Positions 27,853 through 36,481 of a DNA stretch of 64,000 nt are shown one piece after another. Below the pieces are notes generated by a model. It had not been told where the DNA came from. It saw nothing but the letters and a program-made list of their open reading frames with translations, and did no database searches. The translations under genes and the position numbers were made by a program. The DNA is taken from NCBI RefSeq assembly GCF_046600715.1, contig NZ_JBJMAV010000003.1, forward strand, positions 248,001-312,000. The letters are read 5' to 3'. Each line of letters begins with the position of its first letter. The stretch's first letter is position 1. Source of the DNA: Lysobacter_C viscosus (GTDB lineage Bacteria; Pseudomonadota; Gammaproteobacteria; Xanthomonadales; Xanthomonadaceae).

Positions 27853-28115
27853 GCCTGCGCCTGGTGCTGACGGTGCTGGTCGCCGCCAACGTGGTCACCG
27901 CGTTGGCGGTCGTGCACGCGCGCCATCGCCATCGCCAGCTGTTCGTCGAGCTGACCGCGCTGGAGCGGGCGCGCGACGAGCTCAACATCGATTTCGGCCG
28001 GCTCCAGCTGGAGCAGGCCACGTGGGCCGAGAGCAACCGCATCGACCAGGTTGCGCGCGACCGCCTTGGCATGCGGTTCCCGGAAGCCGATGAAACCGTG
28101 GTGGTGCGCCCGTGA
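27849..28115 (+). CDS. ftsL: Cell division protein FtsL
   Basis: 88 residues. Small bitopic protein: the transmembrane helix starts almost at the N-terminus (LRLVLTVLVAANVVTALAVVHA), followed by a periplasmic leucine-heptad coiled coil (LFVELTALERARDELNIDFGRLQLEQ). FtsL pairs with FtsB and FtsQ and activates FtsWI. Identified mainly by position between rsmH and ftsI, size and topology, since FtsL diverges quickly. Overlaps both neighbours by four bases. Confidence 0.9.
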   Translation: MSLRLVLTVLVAANVVTALAVVHARHRHRQLFVELTALERARDELNIDFGRLQLEQATWAESNRIDQVARDRLGMRFPEADETVVVRP

Positions 28116-30031
28116 GCCGCCGACCCGGCCGTCCGCCGCAGCGCAACGATGGCGCCACCCCATGGCAGCGGTTGAAGACCCGTCTCGCGGCGCGCCCGGG
28201 GGGCCGCACGCGCATGCGCTACAACGTGCGCAGCCGGGTGCTGCTGGTCGGCGGCGCGCTCGCGCTGTGCTCGGTGGCGCTGGTGGCGCGTGCGTTCCAC
28301 CTGCAGGTGGTCGACAACGAGTTCTACCGCAAGCAGGGCGACGAGCGGATCCTGCGCGAGATCGCGATCCCCACCTCGCGCGGCATGATCACCGACCGCA
28401 ACGGCGAGCCGCTGGCGGTCTCCACGCCGGTGGAGTCGGTGTGGGGCAATCCGCAGGAGCTGCTGGCCAACCCCGAGCGCATCCCCGAGCTGGCCGAGGC
28501 GCTGGACGTCCCCGTCGATTACCTGACGCGCAAGATCAGCCAGCGCGGCAGCAAGGAGTTCATGTACCTCAAGCGCCGGATCAGTCCGGCCGCGGCCAGG
28601 AAGATCCTTGCCCACGCGATCCCCGGCGTGTTCTCGCAGCGCGAATTCCGCCGCTTCTACCCGCAGGCCGAGGCACTGGCCCACGTGCTGGGCTTCACCA
28701 ACATCGACGATCGCGGCCAGGAAGGGCTGGAGCTCGCCTTCGACGACTGGTTGCGCGGCAAGCCCGGCGCAAAGCGGGTGATCCGCGACAGCCGCGGGCG
28801 CTTCGTCGAGGACGTGGAGTTGATCCGCGCGGCCGAAGCCGGCCACGACCTGACCCTCACCATCGACCGTCGCATCCAGTACCTGGCGTTCCGCGAGCTG
28901 CGCAGCACGCTGTTGCGCACGGGTGCGAGCGCGGGCTCGGCAGTGGTGTTGGACGTCGACACCGGCGAGATCCTGGCCATGGTCAACCTGCCGACCTACA
29001 ACCCCAACGCGGTCGACCCGCGCAACGCCGACGCCCGCCGCAACCGAGCGGTGACCGACGTGGTCGAGCCGGGCTCGACGATGAAGCCGATCACGGTGGC
29101 CGCGGCGCTCAGCGCAGGCGTGGTCACGCCCGACACCCAGGTGGACGTCTCGCCTGGCCACATGGCGCTGGGCCGCTACACCATCCGCGACTTCCGCAAC
29201 TACGGCGTGCAGACCGTCACCGGCCTGATCACCAAGAGCTCCAACCTGGGTGCGGTCAAGCTGGCCAACAAGCTCGACGACGACTATTTCTACCGGTTCG
29301 TGCGCGGTTTCGGCTACGGCCAGAAGCCCGGCAGCGGCTTCCCCGGCGAGTCGTCCGGCGTGCTGCCACCGCCCGATCGCTGGTTCGGCTCGACCAAGGC
29401 GACGATGTCCTACGGCTACGGATTGTCGGCCACGCCGCTGCAGATCGCCGCGGCCTACGCCGCGATCGGCAACGGCGGCAAGCTGGTCACCCCGACCTTC
29501 GTCAAGGGCGAGCGCCACGAGGCGCGCGAGGTGCTGTCCCCGCACGTCGCCGCGCAGGTCATGCAGATGATGCAGACCGTCACCGAAGAAGGTGGCACCG
29601 CGACCCAGGCCGCGATCCTGGGCTACCACGTCGCCGGCAAGACCGGTACGGCGCGCAAGTTCAACGACACCGGCGGCTATTCCCGGCGTTACGTTTCGTT
29701 CTTCGCGGGGGTGGTGCCGGTGGAGAACCCGCGCTTCTCGATGGTGGTGGTGGTCGACGACCCCGATGCCAGCAAGGGCTACTACGGCGGCCTGGTGTCG
29801 GCGCCGGTGTTCAAGAGCGTGATGGACGGCGCGCTGCGCCTGATGGACGTCCCTCCCGACGATATCGACACGTGGCTGGCGGCCCAGGCCGAGGCCGATG
29901 CCAAGCGCCGCGAGGCCGCGACCGATGCCGTCGGGACCGCGCCGGTGGTGCCGGCCGTGCCGGTCGAATTTCCCGCCGAGCGCGCCGCCGCCACTTTGTC
30001 AGCCGCAACCCGACCCGGGGCGGCGCCATGA
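28112..30031 (+). CDS. ftsI: Septal peptidoglycan transpeptidase FtsI (PBP3)
   Basis: 639 residues from a GTG overlapping ftsL. A basic cytoplasmic N-terminus and one transmembrane helix (~43-62) are followed by the pedestal domain (RGMITDRNGEPLAVSTPV) and the transpeptidase domain. The catalytic triad motifs are complete: S322-T-M-K, S376-S-N and K510-T-G. It crosslinks septal peptidoglycan with FtsW. The final ~50 residues after the transpeptidase domain are Ala/Pro/Val-rich. It is longer than E. coli FtsI (588) at both ends. Confidence 0.96.
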   Translation: MSRRPGRPPQRNDGATPWQRLKTRLAARPGGRTRMRYNVRSRVLLVGGALALCSVALVARAFHLQVVDNEFYRKQGDERILREIAIPTSRGMITDRNGEPLAVSTPVESVWGNPQELLANPERIPELAEALDVPVDYLTRKISQRGSKEFMYLKRRISPAAARKILAHAIPGVFSQREFRRFYPQAEALAHVLGFTNIDDRGQEGLELAFDDWLRGKPGAKRVIRDSRGRFVEDVELIRAAEAGHDLTLTIDRRIQYLAFRELRSTLLRTGASAGSAVVLDVDTGEILAMVNLPTYNPNAVDPRNADARRNRAVTDVVEPGSTMKPITVAAALSAGVVTPDTQVDVSPGHMALGRYTIRDFRNYGVQTVTGLITKSSNLGAVKLANKLDDDYFYRFVRGFGYGQKPGSGFPGESSGVLPPPDRWFGSTKATMSYGYGLSATPLQIAAAYAAIGNGGKLVTPTFVKGERHEAREVLSPHVAAQVMQMMQTVTEEGGTATQAAILGYHVAGKTGTARKFNDTGGYSRRYVSFFAGVVPVENPRFSMVVVVDDPDASKGYYGGLVSAPVFKSVMDGALRLMDVPPDDIDTWLAAQAEADAKRREAATDAVGTAPVVPAVPVEFPAERAAATLSAATRPGAAP

Positions 30032-31518
30032 GTGCGATGCCGCTGGTGAAATTACTGCCGGACGTCACCGGCATTCCGTCCGGCCTGATGGTCGGCGGGC
30101 TGGCGCAGGACACGCGCGAGTTGCGCCCGGGCGACGCTTTCTTCGCGGTCGAGGGCGAGGGCGGCGGCGCCCACGGCCTGGCGTTCGTGGAGCAGGCGCG
30201 CGCCGCCGGCGCCGTCGCGGTCCTGTTCGAGCCGCCGGCGCCCGATGGCATGACCGCACCGGCCGATGCCATTGCCGTGCCGGGCCTTCGCGCACGCATG
30301 GGCGGGATCGCGCACCGTTTCCACGGCGAGGTGACGCAGGCGATCGATGTCGTTGGCGTCACCGGCACCAACGGCAAGACGTCGACCGTCCAGTTGCTGG
30401 CGCAAGCGTGGGCGCTGCAGGGTCGCAACGCGGGCAGCATCGGCACCCTCGGCGCCGGGCTGCATGGCCAGCTGGTCGCCACCGGATTCACCACGCCGCT
30501 GGTACTGCGCCTGCACGCGTTGCTGGCGGGCATGCACCGCGACGGCGCGCAGGCGATCGCGATGGAAGTCAGCTCTCACGCGCTCGACCAGGGGCGCGTG
30601 GATGGCGTGCACTTCGACGTCGCGGTGTTCACCAACCTCACCCGTGACCACCTGGACTACCACGGGGACATGGAGCGCTACGCCGCAAGCAAGGCGCGGC
30701 TGTTCGCATGGCCGGGCCTGCGTGCGGCGGCGATCAACCTCGATGACGCGTTCGGCCGGCGACTGCATGCCGCGCTGCCGCAGGGCGTGCGCCGCATCGG
30801 CCTCAGTTCGCGTGGCCAGGCGGGGGCGTCGGTGCGAGCCGGGGACATCGTGCTGGACAACCGCGGCATCGCCTTCGACCTGCACGTGGACGGCCACGCC
30901 GGCCCGGTGCGTTCATCGCTGCTGGGACGCTTCAACGTCGACAACCTGCTGGCGGTCGCCGGCGCGCTCCACGCGCTGGAAGTCGACGCAGCCACCATCG
31001 CCGCCACCCTGGGCCGGCTGCAGCCCGTCGCCGGGCGCATGAACCGGCTCGGGGGAGACCGGGGTCCCGCCGGCCAGCGCCGGCCGCTGGTGGTCATCGA
31101 CTACGCGCATACGCCCGACGCGCTGGAACAGGCGCTGGCATCGCTGCGTGCACACGCACAGGCGCGGCTGGTGTGCGTGTTCGGCTGCGGGGGCGAGCGT
31201 GATCGCGGCAAGCGGCCGCAGATGGCCGCCATTGCCGAGTCGCAGGCCGATACCGTCATCGTCACTGACGACAACCCGCGCAACGAGGATGGCGATGCGA
31301 TCGTTGCCGGGATCCTCGAGGGCTTCCGCAACCCGGGTCGCGTGCTGGTACGGCGCGACCGCGACGCGGCCATTGCGCTGGCGATCGCCCAGGCCGGTCC
31401 GGACGACATCGTGCTGGTGGCCGGCAAGGGCCACGAGCCATACCAGGAAGTGGCCGGGGTGCAGCACCCGTTCGACGACACCGAGGTCGCGCGCCGGCAC
31501 CTGGAGGCGCGACCATGA
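30028..31518 (+). CDS. murE: UDP-MurNAc-L-Ala-D-Glu:meso-DAP ligase MurE
   Basis: 496 residues. ATP-dependent Mur ligase: P-loop VVGVTGTNGKTSTVQLLAQ, NLTRDHLDYHGD, and DYAHTPDALEQAL. The DDNPRNED stretch contains the DNPR motif that marks specificity for meso-diaminopimelate rather than lysine, so the wall is predicted to be DAP-type. The ATG at 30028 overlaps the ftsI stop; overlaps murF by four bases. Confidence 0.96.
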   Translation: MSAMPLVKLLPDVTGIPSGLMVGGLAQDTRELRPGDAFFAVEGEGGGAHGLAFVEQARAAGAVAVLFEPPAPDGMTAPADAIAVPGLRARMGGIAHRFHGEVTQAIDVVGVTGTNGKTSTVQLLAQAWALQGRNAGSIGTLGAGLHGQLVATGFTTPLVLRLHALLAGMHRDGAQAIAMEVSSHALDQGRVDGVHFDVAVFTNLTRDHLDYHGDMERYAASKARLFAWPGLRAAAINLDDAFGRRLHAALPQGVRRIGLSSRGQAGASVRAGDIVLDNRGIAFDLHVDGHAGPVRSSLLGRFNVDNLLAVAGALHALEVDAATIAATLGRLQPVAGRMNRLGGDRGPAGQRRPLVVIDYAHTPDALEQALASLRAHAQARLVCVFGCGGERDRGKRPQMAAIAESQADTVIVTDDNPRNEDGDAIVAGILEGFRNPGRVLVRRDRDAAIALAIAQAGPDDIVLVAGKGHEPYQEVAGVQHPFDDTEVARRHLEARP

Positions 31519-32912
31519 CGCCCATCCTGCTCAGTCGGATCGCACAGGCGACCGGCGGACGCCTGGTCGGCGACGACCGCAGCGTGTCCAGCGTGGCAAC
31601 CGACACCCGGGCCCTGGCCGAGGGCGGGGATGCGATCTTCGTCGCGCTGGCGGGCGAGCGTTTCGACGGCCATGACCACGTCGGAGCCGCTGCCCGCGCG
31701 GGCATTGCGGCCGCGCTGGTTTCGCGCGAGCTGCCAATCGCCGTCTCGCAGGTGGTGGTTGCCGACACCCGGCGCGCGCTGGCCGACTGGGCGGCCGTGG
31801 TGCAGCGCGACCGCGCCACTCGCGTGGTCGCCATCACCGGCAGCAATGGCAAGACCAGCGTCAAGGCGCTGGCCCTGTCCGTACTGCGGCAGGTGGCCGA
31901 TACCTATGCCAACCCCGGCAATCGAAACAACGAGATCGGCGTGCCGCTTGCGGTGCTGGACGCTCCGGAGGGCGCGGCGTTCGCCATCTATGAGATGGGC
32001 GCGGGACAACCCGGCGACATCGCCTACCTGGCCGCGATCGCGCGCCCGCACATTGGCCTGGTGAACAACATCGCGCCCGCGCACCTGGAGCGCATGGGCA
32101 GCCTGCTGGGCGTGGCCGACACCAAGGCCGCGATCTACAATGCGCTGCCACCCGATGGCGTGGCGGTGATCAATGCCGACGACGCGTTCGGCCCGTTCTT
32201 CGCCGAGCGCGCGCATGGACGGCGGCTGCTGCGATTCGGCCTGGAAGCCAGCGCCGACGTCACCGCCCGCGACATCCAGCTGGACGAGGACGGCAGCCGT
32301 TTCATGCTGGTCACCCCGCTGGGCGAAGCCGAGGCACGGATCGCGCTTCCCGGCCGCCACAACGTGCTCAATGCATTGGCCGCCGCGACGATCGGCCTGG
32401 CCGCCGGCGCGGACATGGCGCAGGTGGTCGCGGGGCTGGCCCAGGCGCAGCCGGTGCAGGGCCGCCTGGTCGCACACCGCTGGGGCGCGCACGCGACCAT
32501 CGTGGACGACAGCTACAACGCCAATCCCGGCTCGGTCGCCGCCGCCATCGACACCCTGGCCGCTGGCCCGGCCGAGGGTTGGCTGGTGCTGGGTGACATG
32601 CGCGAGCTGGGCGACGACGCCGCCGGCATGCACGCCGAGGTCGGGCGCCGCGCCCGCAGCGCCGGAATCCAGAGGCTGTTCGCGCTGGGCCCGCTGAGCA
32701 CCACCGCGGCGGGCACGTTCGGCGACGGCGGCAGCGTCCACGCCGACCACGCGGCACTGGCCGGCGCGTTGCGCGATGCCCTGCAGGCACACGCGCCGAC
32801 GCCCGTCCGGGTGCTGGTGAAGGGTTCGCGTGGCAGCGCGATGGAACGGGTCGTCGCGGCGCTGCTGTCGGATGCGCCGTGCAATGAAAAGGGGGACGCG
32901 GATGCTGCTTGA
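31515..32912 (+). CDS. murF: UDP-MurNAc-tripeptide:D-Ala-D-Ala ligase MurF
   Basis: 465 residues. Adds D-Ala-D-Ala to complete the pentapeptide precursor in the cytoplasm. ATP-binding VVAITGSNGKTSVKALAL, NPGNRNNEIGVPLAVL, YEMGAGQPGDIAYLA, VNNIAPAHLERMGS and DDSYNANPGSVAAAID are all standard. It overlaps the ATG of mraY by 11 bases. Confidence 0.96.
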   Translation: MTPILLSRIAQATGGRLVGDDRSVSSVATDTRALAEGGDAIFVALAGERFDGHDHVGAAARAGIAAALVSRELPIAVSQVVVADTRRALADWAAVVQRDRATRVVAITGSNGKTSVKALALSVLRQVADTYANPGNRNNEIGVPLAVLDAPEGAAFAIYEMGAGQPGDIAYLAAIARPHIGLVNNIAPAHLERMGSLLGVADTKAAIYNALPPDGVAVINADDAFGPFFAERAHGRRLLRFGLEASADVTARDIQLDEDGSRFMLVTPLGEAEARIALPGRHNVLNALAAATIGLAAGADMAQVVAGLAQAQPVQGRLVAHRWGAHATIVDDSYNANPGSVAAAIDTLAAGPAEGWLVLGDMRELGDDAAGMHAEVGRRARSAGIQRLFALGPLSTTAAGTFGDGGSVHADHAALAGALRDALQAHAPTPVRVLVKGSRGSAMERVVAALLSDAPCNEKGDADAA

Positions 32913-33987
32913 ACTCTCGCGGTGGCTGCAGCAGCTGGAAAGCGTTTTCGGGCTGTTCGGCTACCTGACTCTGCGCGGCATCCTCGCCGCACTGACGGCG
33001 CTGGCCCTGTCGCTGTGGTGGGGGCCGTCGGTGATCCGCCGGCTCGGCCAGCTCAAGGGCGGGCAACCGATCCGCACCGACGGCCCGCAGTCGCACTTCT
33101 CCAAGGCCGGCACCCCGACCATGGGCGGCGCGCTGATCCTGATCACCGTGCTGGCCTCGGTGCTGCTGTGGGCAGACCTGCGCAACCGCTACGTGTGGCT
33201 GGTGCTCGGGGTAATGGTGGCCTTCGGCGCCATCGGCTGGTGGGACGACTGGATCAAGATCGTCCGCCGCGATCCCAACGGCATGCGCTCGCGCACCAAG
33301 TACCTGCTGCAGTCGATCTTCGGCCTGGCCGCCGGCGTGTTCCTGTACATGACCGCGGACGCCCCCGCGGCCACCACCTTCTACATCCCGCTGTTCAAGG
33401 CGGTCGCGCTGCCGCTGGTGGCTTTCAGCTTCGTGGCGATCGCCTACTTCTGGATCGTCGGCTTCTCCAACGCGGTCAACCTGACCGATGGCCTGGACGG
33501 GCTGGCGATCATGCCGACCGTGCTGGTGGCCTGCGCGCTGGGCGTGTTCGCCTACGCATCGGGCAATGCGGTGTTCTCCGAATACCTGCAGATCCCGGCG
33601 GTGCCCGGGGCGGGCGAGCTGGTGATCATCTGCGCGGCCATCGCCGGGGCCGGGCTGGGCTTCCTGTGGTTCAACACCTATCCGGCGATGGTGTTCATGG
33701 GCGACATCGGCGCGCTGGCGCTGGGCGCCGTGCTGGGCTGCATCGCGGTGATCGTCCGGCAGGAGCTGGTGCTGGTGATCATGGGCGGCATCTTCGTGAT
33801 CGAGACCCTGTCGGTGATGGCGCAGGTGGCCTCGTTCAAGCTGTTCGGCAAGCGCATTTTCCGGATGGCGCCGATCCACCACCATTTCGAGCTCAAGGGC
33901 TGGCCGGAGCCGCGCGTGATCGTGCGCTTCTGGATCATCTCGGTGATCCTCGTGCTGGTCGGCCTGGCCACGCTGAAGGTGCGTTGA
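32902..33987 (+). CDS. mraY: Phospho-MurNAc-pentapeptide transferase MraY
   Basis: 361 residues (E. coli 360). Polytopic membrane enzyme with about ten helices that links the precursor to undecaprenyl phosphate (lipid I). Motifs: KAGTPTMGGALIL, GWWDDWIKI (catalytic Asp pair), FSNAVNLTDGLDGLA and the loop KLFGKRIFRMAPIHHHFELKG cut here into its two parts FGKRIFRMAPIH and HHFELKG. The ATG at 32902, inside the end of murF with GGGGG upstream, gives the usual MLLELSRWLQ start. Its stop overlaps the ftsW ATG; no murD lies between. Confidence 0.96.
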   Translation: MLLELSRWLQQLESVFGLFGYLTLRGILAALTALALSLWWGPSVIRRLGQLKGGQPIRTDGPQSHFSKAGTPTMGGALILITVLASVLLWADLRNRYVWLVLGVMVAFGAIGWWDDWIKIVRRDPNGMRSRTKYLLQSIFGLAAGVFLYMTADAPAATTFYIPLFKAVALPLVAFSFVAIAYFWIVGFSNAVNLTDGLDGLAIMPTVLVACALGVFAYASGNAVFSEYLQIPAVPGAGELVIICAAIAGAGLGFLWFNTYPAMVFMGDIGALALGAVLGCIAVIVRQELVLVIMGGIFVIETLSVMAQVASFKLFGKRIFRMAPIHHHFELKGWPEPRVIVRFWIISVILVLVGLATLKVR

Positions 33988-35342
33988 TGACCGACCGCGC
34001 CGCCACCGCCATGCCCCGCCACGCCGCAGGCCAGGCCACGCGCCTGGATGCCATCACCGGTCGTTTCGACCCGTGGCTGCTGGCCCTGGCGTGCGCATTG
34101 GGCTGCATCGGCGTGGTGATGGTGGGCTCCAGTTCCATCGCCATCGGCGAGGGCCTGGACGTCGGCCCGTTCTACTTCCTGACCAAGCACGTGGTGTTCC
34201 TGGCCGGCGGGGTCGCGCTGGCGTGGTGGATGTCGCGCACCGAACTCAGGTCGCTGGAGCAGCGCGGCCCGCTGCTGCTGCTGCTGTGCATCGCCTCGCT
34301 GCTGCTGGTGTTCATCCCCGGCATCGGCCACAGCGTCAACGGCGCCCAGCGCTGGATCAAGGTGCCGGGCATCTCGACCTTCCAGATGGTCGAGGCGGTC
34401 AAGCTGATGTACATCGTCTGGCTGGCCAGCTACCTGAAGCGCTACAGCGAGGAAGTCAGCGCGACCTGGCCGGCGATGCTCAAGCCGATCGGCGTGGCCA
34501 TCGTGCTGGTGGTGCTGCTGGCACTGCAGCCGGACTTCGGCTCGCTCTCGCTGATCCTGGCCATCACCGGCGGGATGCTGGTGCTGGGCGGGGTCAACAT
34601 GCCGCGGATGTTCGGGCCGGTGCTGGTCGGGCTGCCACTGCTGGCGGTGGTGGCGATCGCCGAGCCCTACCGCGTGCGCCGCCTGACCTCGTTCATGGAC
34701 CCGTGGGCGGACCCGTTCGACAGCGGCTACCAGCTGACCAACGCACTGATGGCGGTGGGGCGCGGCGAGTGGTTCGGCGTCGGCCTGGGCAGCTCCATCC
34801 AGAAGCTGCAATACCTGCCGGAGGCGCACACCGACTTCATCATGGCGGTGATCGCCGAGGAGCTGGGCTTCGTCGGCGTGTGCCTGGTGGTGGCGCTGTT
34901 CGCGGCCCTGGTCGGGCGCGCGTTCTGGATCGGCCTGCAGTGCGCGCAGATGCGCCGGCACTTCTCGGCGTACTGCGCCTTCGGCATCGCGCTGTGGATC
35001 GGCCTGCAGAGCTTCGTCTCGATCGGCGTCAACCTCGGGCTGCTGCCCACCAAGGGGCTGACCCTGCCGCTCATTTCATATGGCGGTTCAAGCACGCTGA
35101 TGAGTTGCGTCGCGCTGGGGCTGCTGCTGCGCGTGTCCTATGAGCTCGATCGTGCCCAGCGCCAGGTGGCGCGACTGCGGGGCGAGGCAGCGCAACCTTC
35201 GGTTGGTGTGCCGGCGACGGCCTCCCCGCTGCCCGGTGCCGCGCCCCAGGGTCCGCCCGTGCTCGCGCGCGCCACCGATACCGCGCGCGGCACCAGCCGC
35301 CTGCGCCAGCGCATCGAGCCGACGCTGGGGAGGGCGGGATGA
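33987..35342 (+). CDS. ftsW: Septal peptidoglycan polymerase FtsW (SEDS family)
   Basis: 451 residues with about ten membrane helices. Landmarks of SEDS glycosyltransferases: GAQRWIKVPGISTFQMVEAVK, LALQPDFGSLSL, YQLTNALMAVGRGEWFGVGL, LPEAHTDFIMAVIAEELGF with the catalytic Asp region, and LPLISYGGSSTLMSC. Polymerises lipid II at the septum with FtsI. The Pro/Ala-rich cytoplasmic tail (~last 60 residues) is variable. The ATG at 33987 shares a base with the mraY stop; ends overlapping murG. Confidence 0.96.
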   Translation: MTDRAATAMPRHAAGQATRLDAITGRFDPWLLALACALGCIGVVMVGSSSIAIGEGLDVGPFYFLTKHVVFLAGGVALAWWMSRTELRSLEQRGPLLLLLCIASLLLVFIPGIGHSVNGAQRWIKVPGISTFQMVEAVKLMYIVWLASYLKRYSEEVSATWPAMLKPIGVAIVLVVLLALQPDFGSLSLILAITGGMLVLGGVNMPRMFGPVLVGLPLLAVVAIAEPYRVRRLTSFMDPWADPFDSGYQLTNALMAVGRGEWFGVGLGSSIQKLQYLPEAHTDFIMAVIAEELGFVGVCLVVALFAALVGRAFWIGLQCAQMRRHFSAYCAFGIALWIGLQSFVSIGVNLGLLPTKGLTLPLISYGGSSTLMSCVALGLLLRVSYELDRAQRQVARLRGEAAQPSVGVPATASPLPGAAPQGPPVLARATDTARGTSRLRQRIEPTLGRAG

Positions 35343-36481
35343 ACCTCGCCACCCCCCAGGCCGTCGCCGCGACGGCTACCGACACCGCGCTGCGTCCGGT
35401 GATGATCCTGGCTGGCGGCACCGGCGGGCACATCTTCCCCGGCCTGGCCGTGGCCAAGGCGCTACGCGAGCGGGGCGTCCCCGTTGTGTGGCTGGGTGCG
35501 GACGGTGGCATGGAAACCCGGCTGGTGCCGCAGCACGGCATCGAGATCGAGACCATCGCCGTGCGCGGCATCCGCGGCAAGGGCGCCGCCACGCTGCTGG
35601 CCGCCCCGTTCAAGGTCTGGCGGGCGGTGGCCCAGGCGCGAGCGGTACTGCGCGAGCGCAAGCCCGCAGCGGTGATCAGCTTCGGTGGCTTCGCTGCCGG
35701 GCCGGGCGGCCTGGCCGCGCGACTGGCGCGGGTGCCCCTGCTGGTGCACGAACAGAACCGCGCGCCGGGCATGACCAACCGGGTGCTCGTGCGCATGGCC
35801 GAAGAGGTGATGACCGGCTTCCCCGATACGTTCCCCGACCGCGCCGAATCGGTGGTCGGCAACCCGGTGCGCGACGAGATCGCCGCCGTGCCCGGGCCGG
35901 ACCAGCGGTTCCAGGGTCGCAACGGCCCCCTGCGGTTGCTGGTGCTGGGCGGCAGCCAGGGCGCGCGCGCGCTCAACGATGCCGTACCCGACGCCCTGCG
36001 CCGCCTGCGTGGTGCCATCGCCTTCGAGGTCCGGCACCAGAGCGGAGAGGCGATGCAGGAAGCAACCACGCAGGCCTATGCCCAGGCCGGCATCGCCGCT
36101 TCGGTCGAGCCGTTCATCGCCGACATGGCCGGGGCCTACGCATGGGCCGACGTGGTGGTCTGCCGCGCCGGCGCGCTGACCCTGGCCGAGCTGTGCGCGG
36201 TGGGCGTGGGCAGCATCCTGGTGCCGTTCCCTCAGGCGGTGGACGACCACCAGGCCAAGAACGCGCAGTACCTGTTCGATCGCGGCGCCGCCCAGGTGCT
36301 GCCGCAGGGCGAGACGCTGGGCGAGCGGCTGTCGGCCACCCTGGAAATTCTCTCAGAGCGGGTCGACCTGCTGCGCATGGCGCAGTCGGCGCGTGCGCTC
36401 GCCCAACCCGACGCCGCACGGAAGGTCGCCGCCATCACCCTCGATACGATCCAGCGCCACGCACGCGGGGGCCGCGCATGA
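35339..36481 (+). CDS. murG: Lipid II-forming GlcNAc transferase MurG
   Basis: 380 residues, GT-B fold, peripheral on the inner face of the membrane. The N-terminal glycine-rich loop LAGGTGGHIFPGLAVAKAL, GGFAAGPGGLAARL, LLVHEQNRAPGMTNR, VLGGSQGARALND and the donor site RAGALTLAEL are all present. It makes lipid II from lipid I, the substrate for FtsW. Compared with E. coli MurG there is an ~18-residue Ala/Thr-rich N-terminal extension. Confidence 0.96.
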   Translation: MNLATPQAVAATATDTALRPVMILAGGTGGHIFPGLAVAKALRERGVPVVWLGADGGMETRLVPQHGIEIETIAVRGIRGKGAATLLAAPFKVWRAVAQARAVLRERKPAAVISFGGFAAGPGGLAARLARVPLLVHEQNRAPGMTNRVLVRMAEEVMTGFPDTFPDRAESVVGNPVRDEIAAVPGPDQRFQGRNGPLRLLVLGGSQGARALNDAVPDALRRLRGAIAFEVRHQSGEAMQEATTQAYAQAGIAASVEPFIADMAGAYAWADVVVCRAGALTLAELCAVGVGSILVPFPQAVDDHQAKNAQYLFDRGAAQVLPQGETLGERLSATLEILSERVDLLRMAQSARALAQPDAARKVAAITLDTIQRHARGGRA

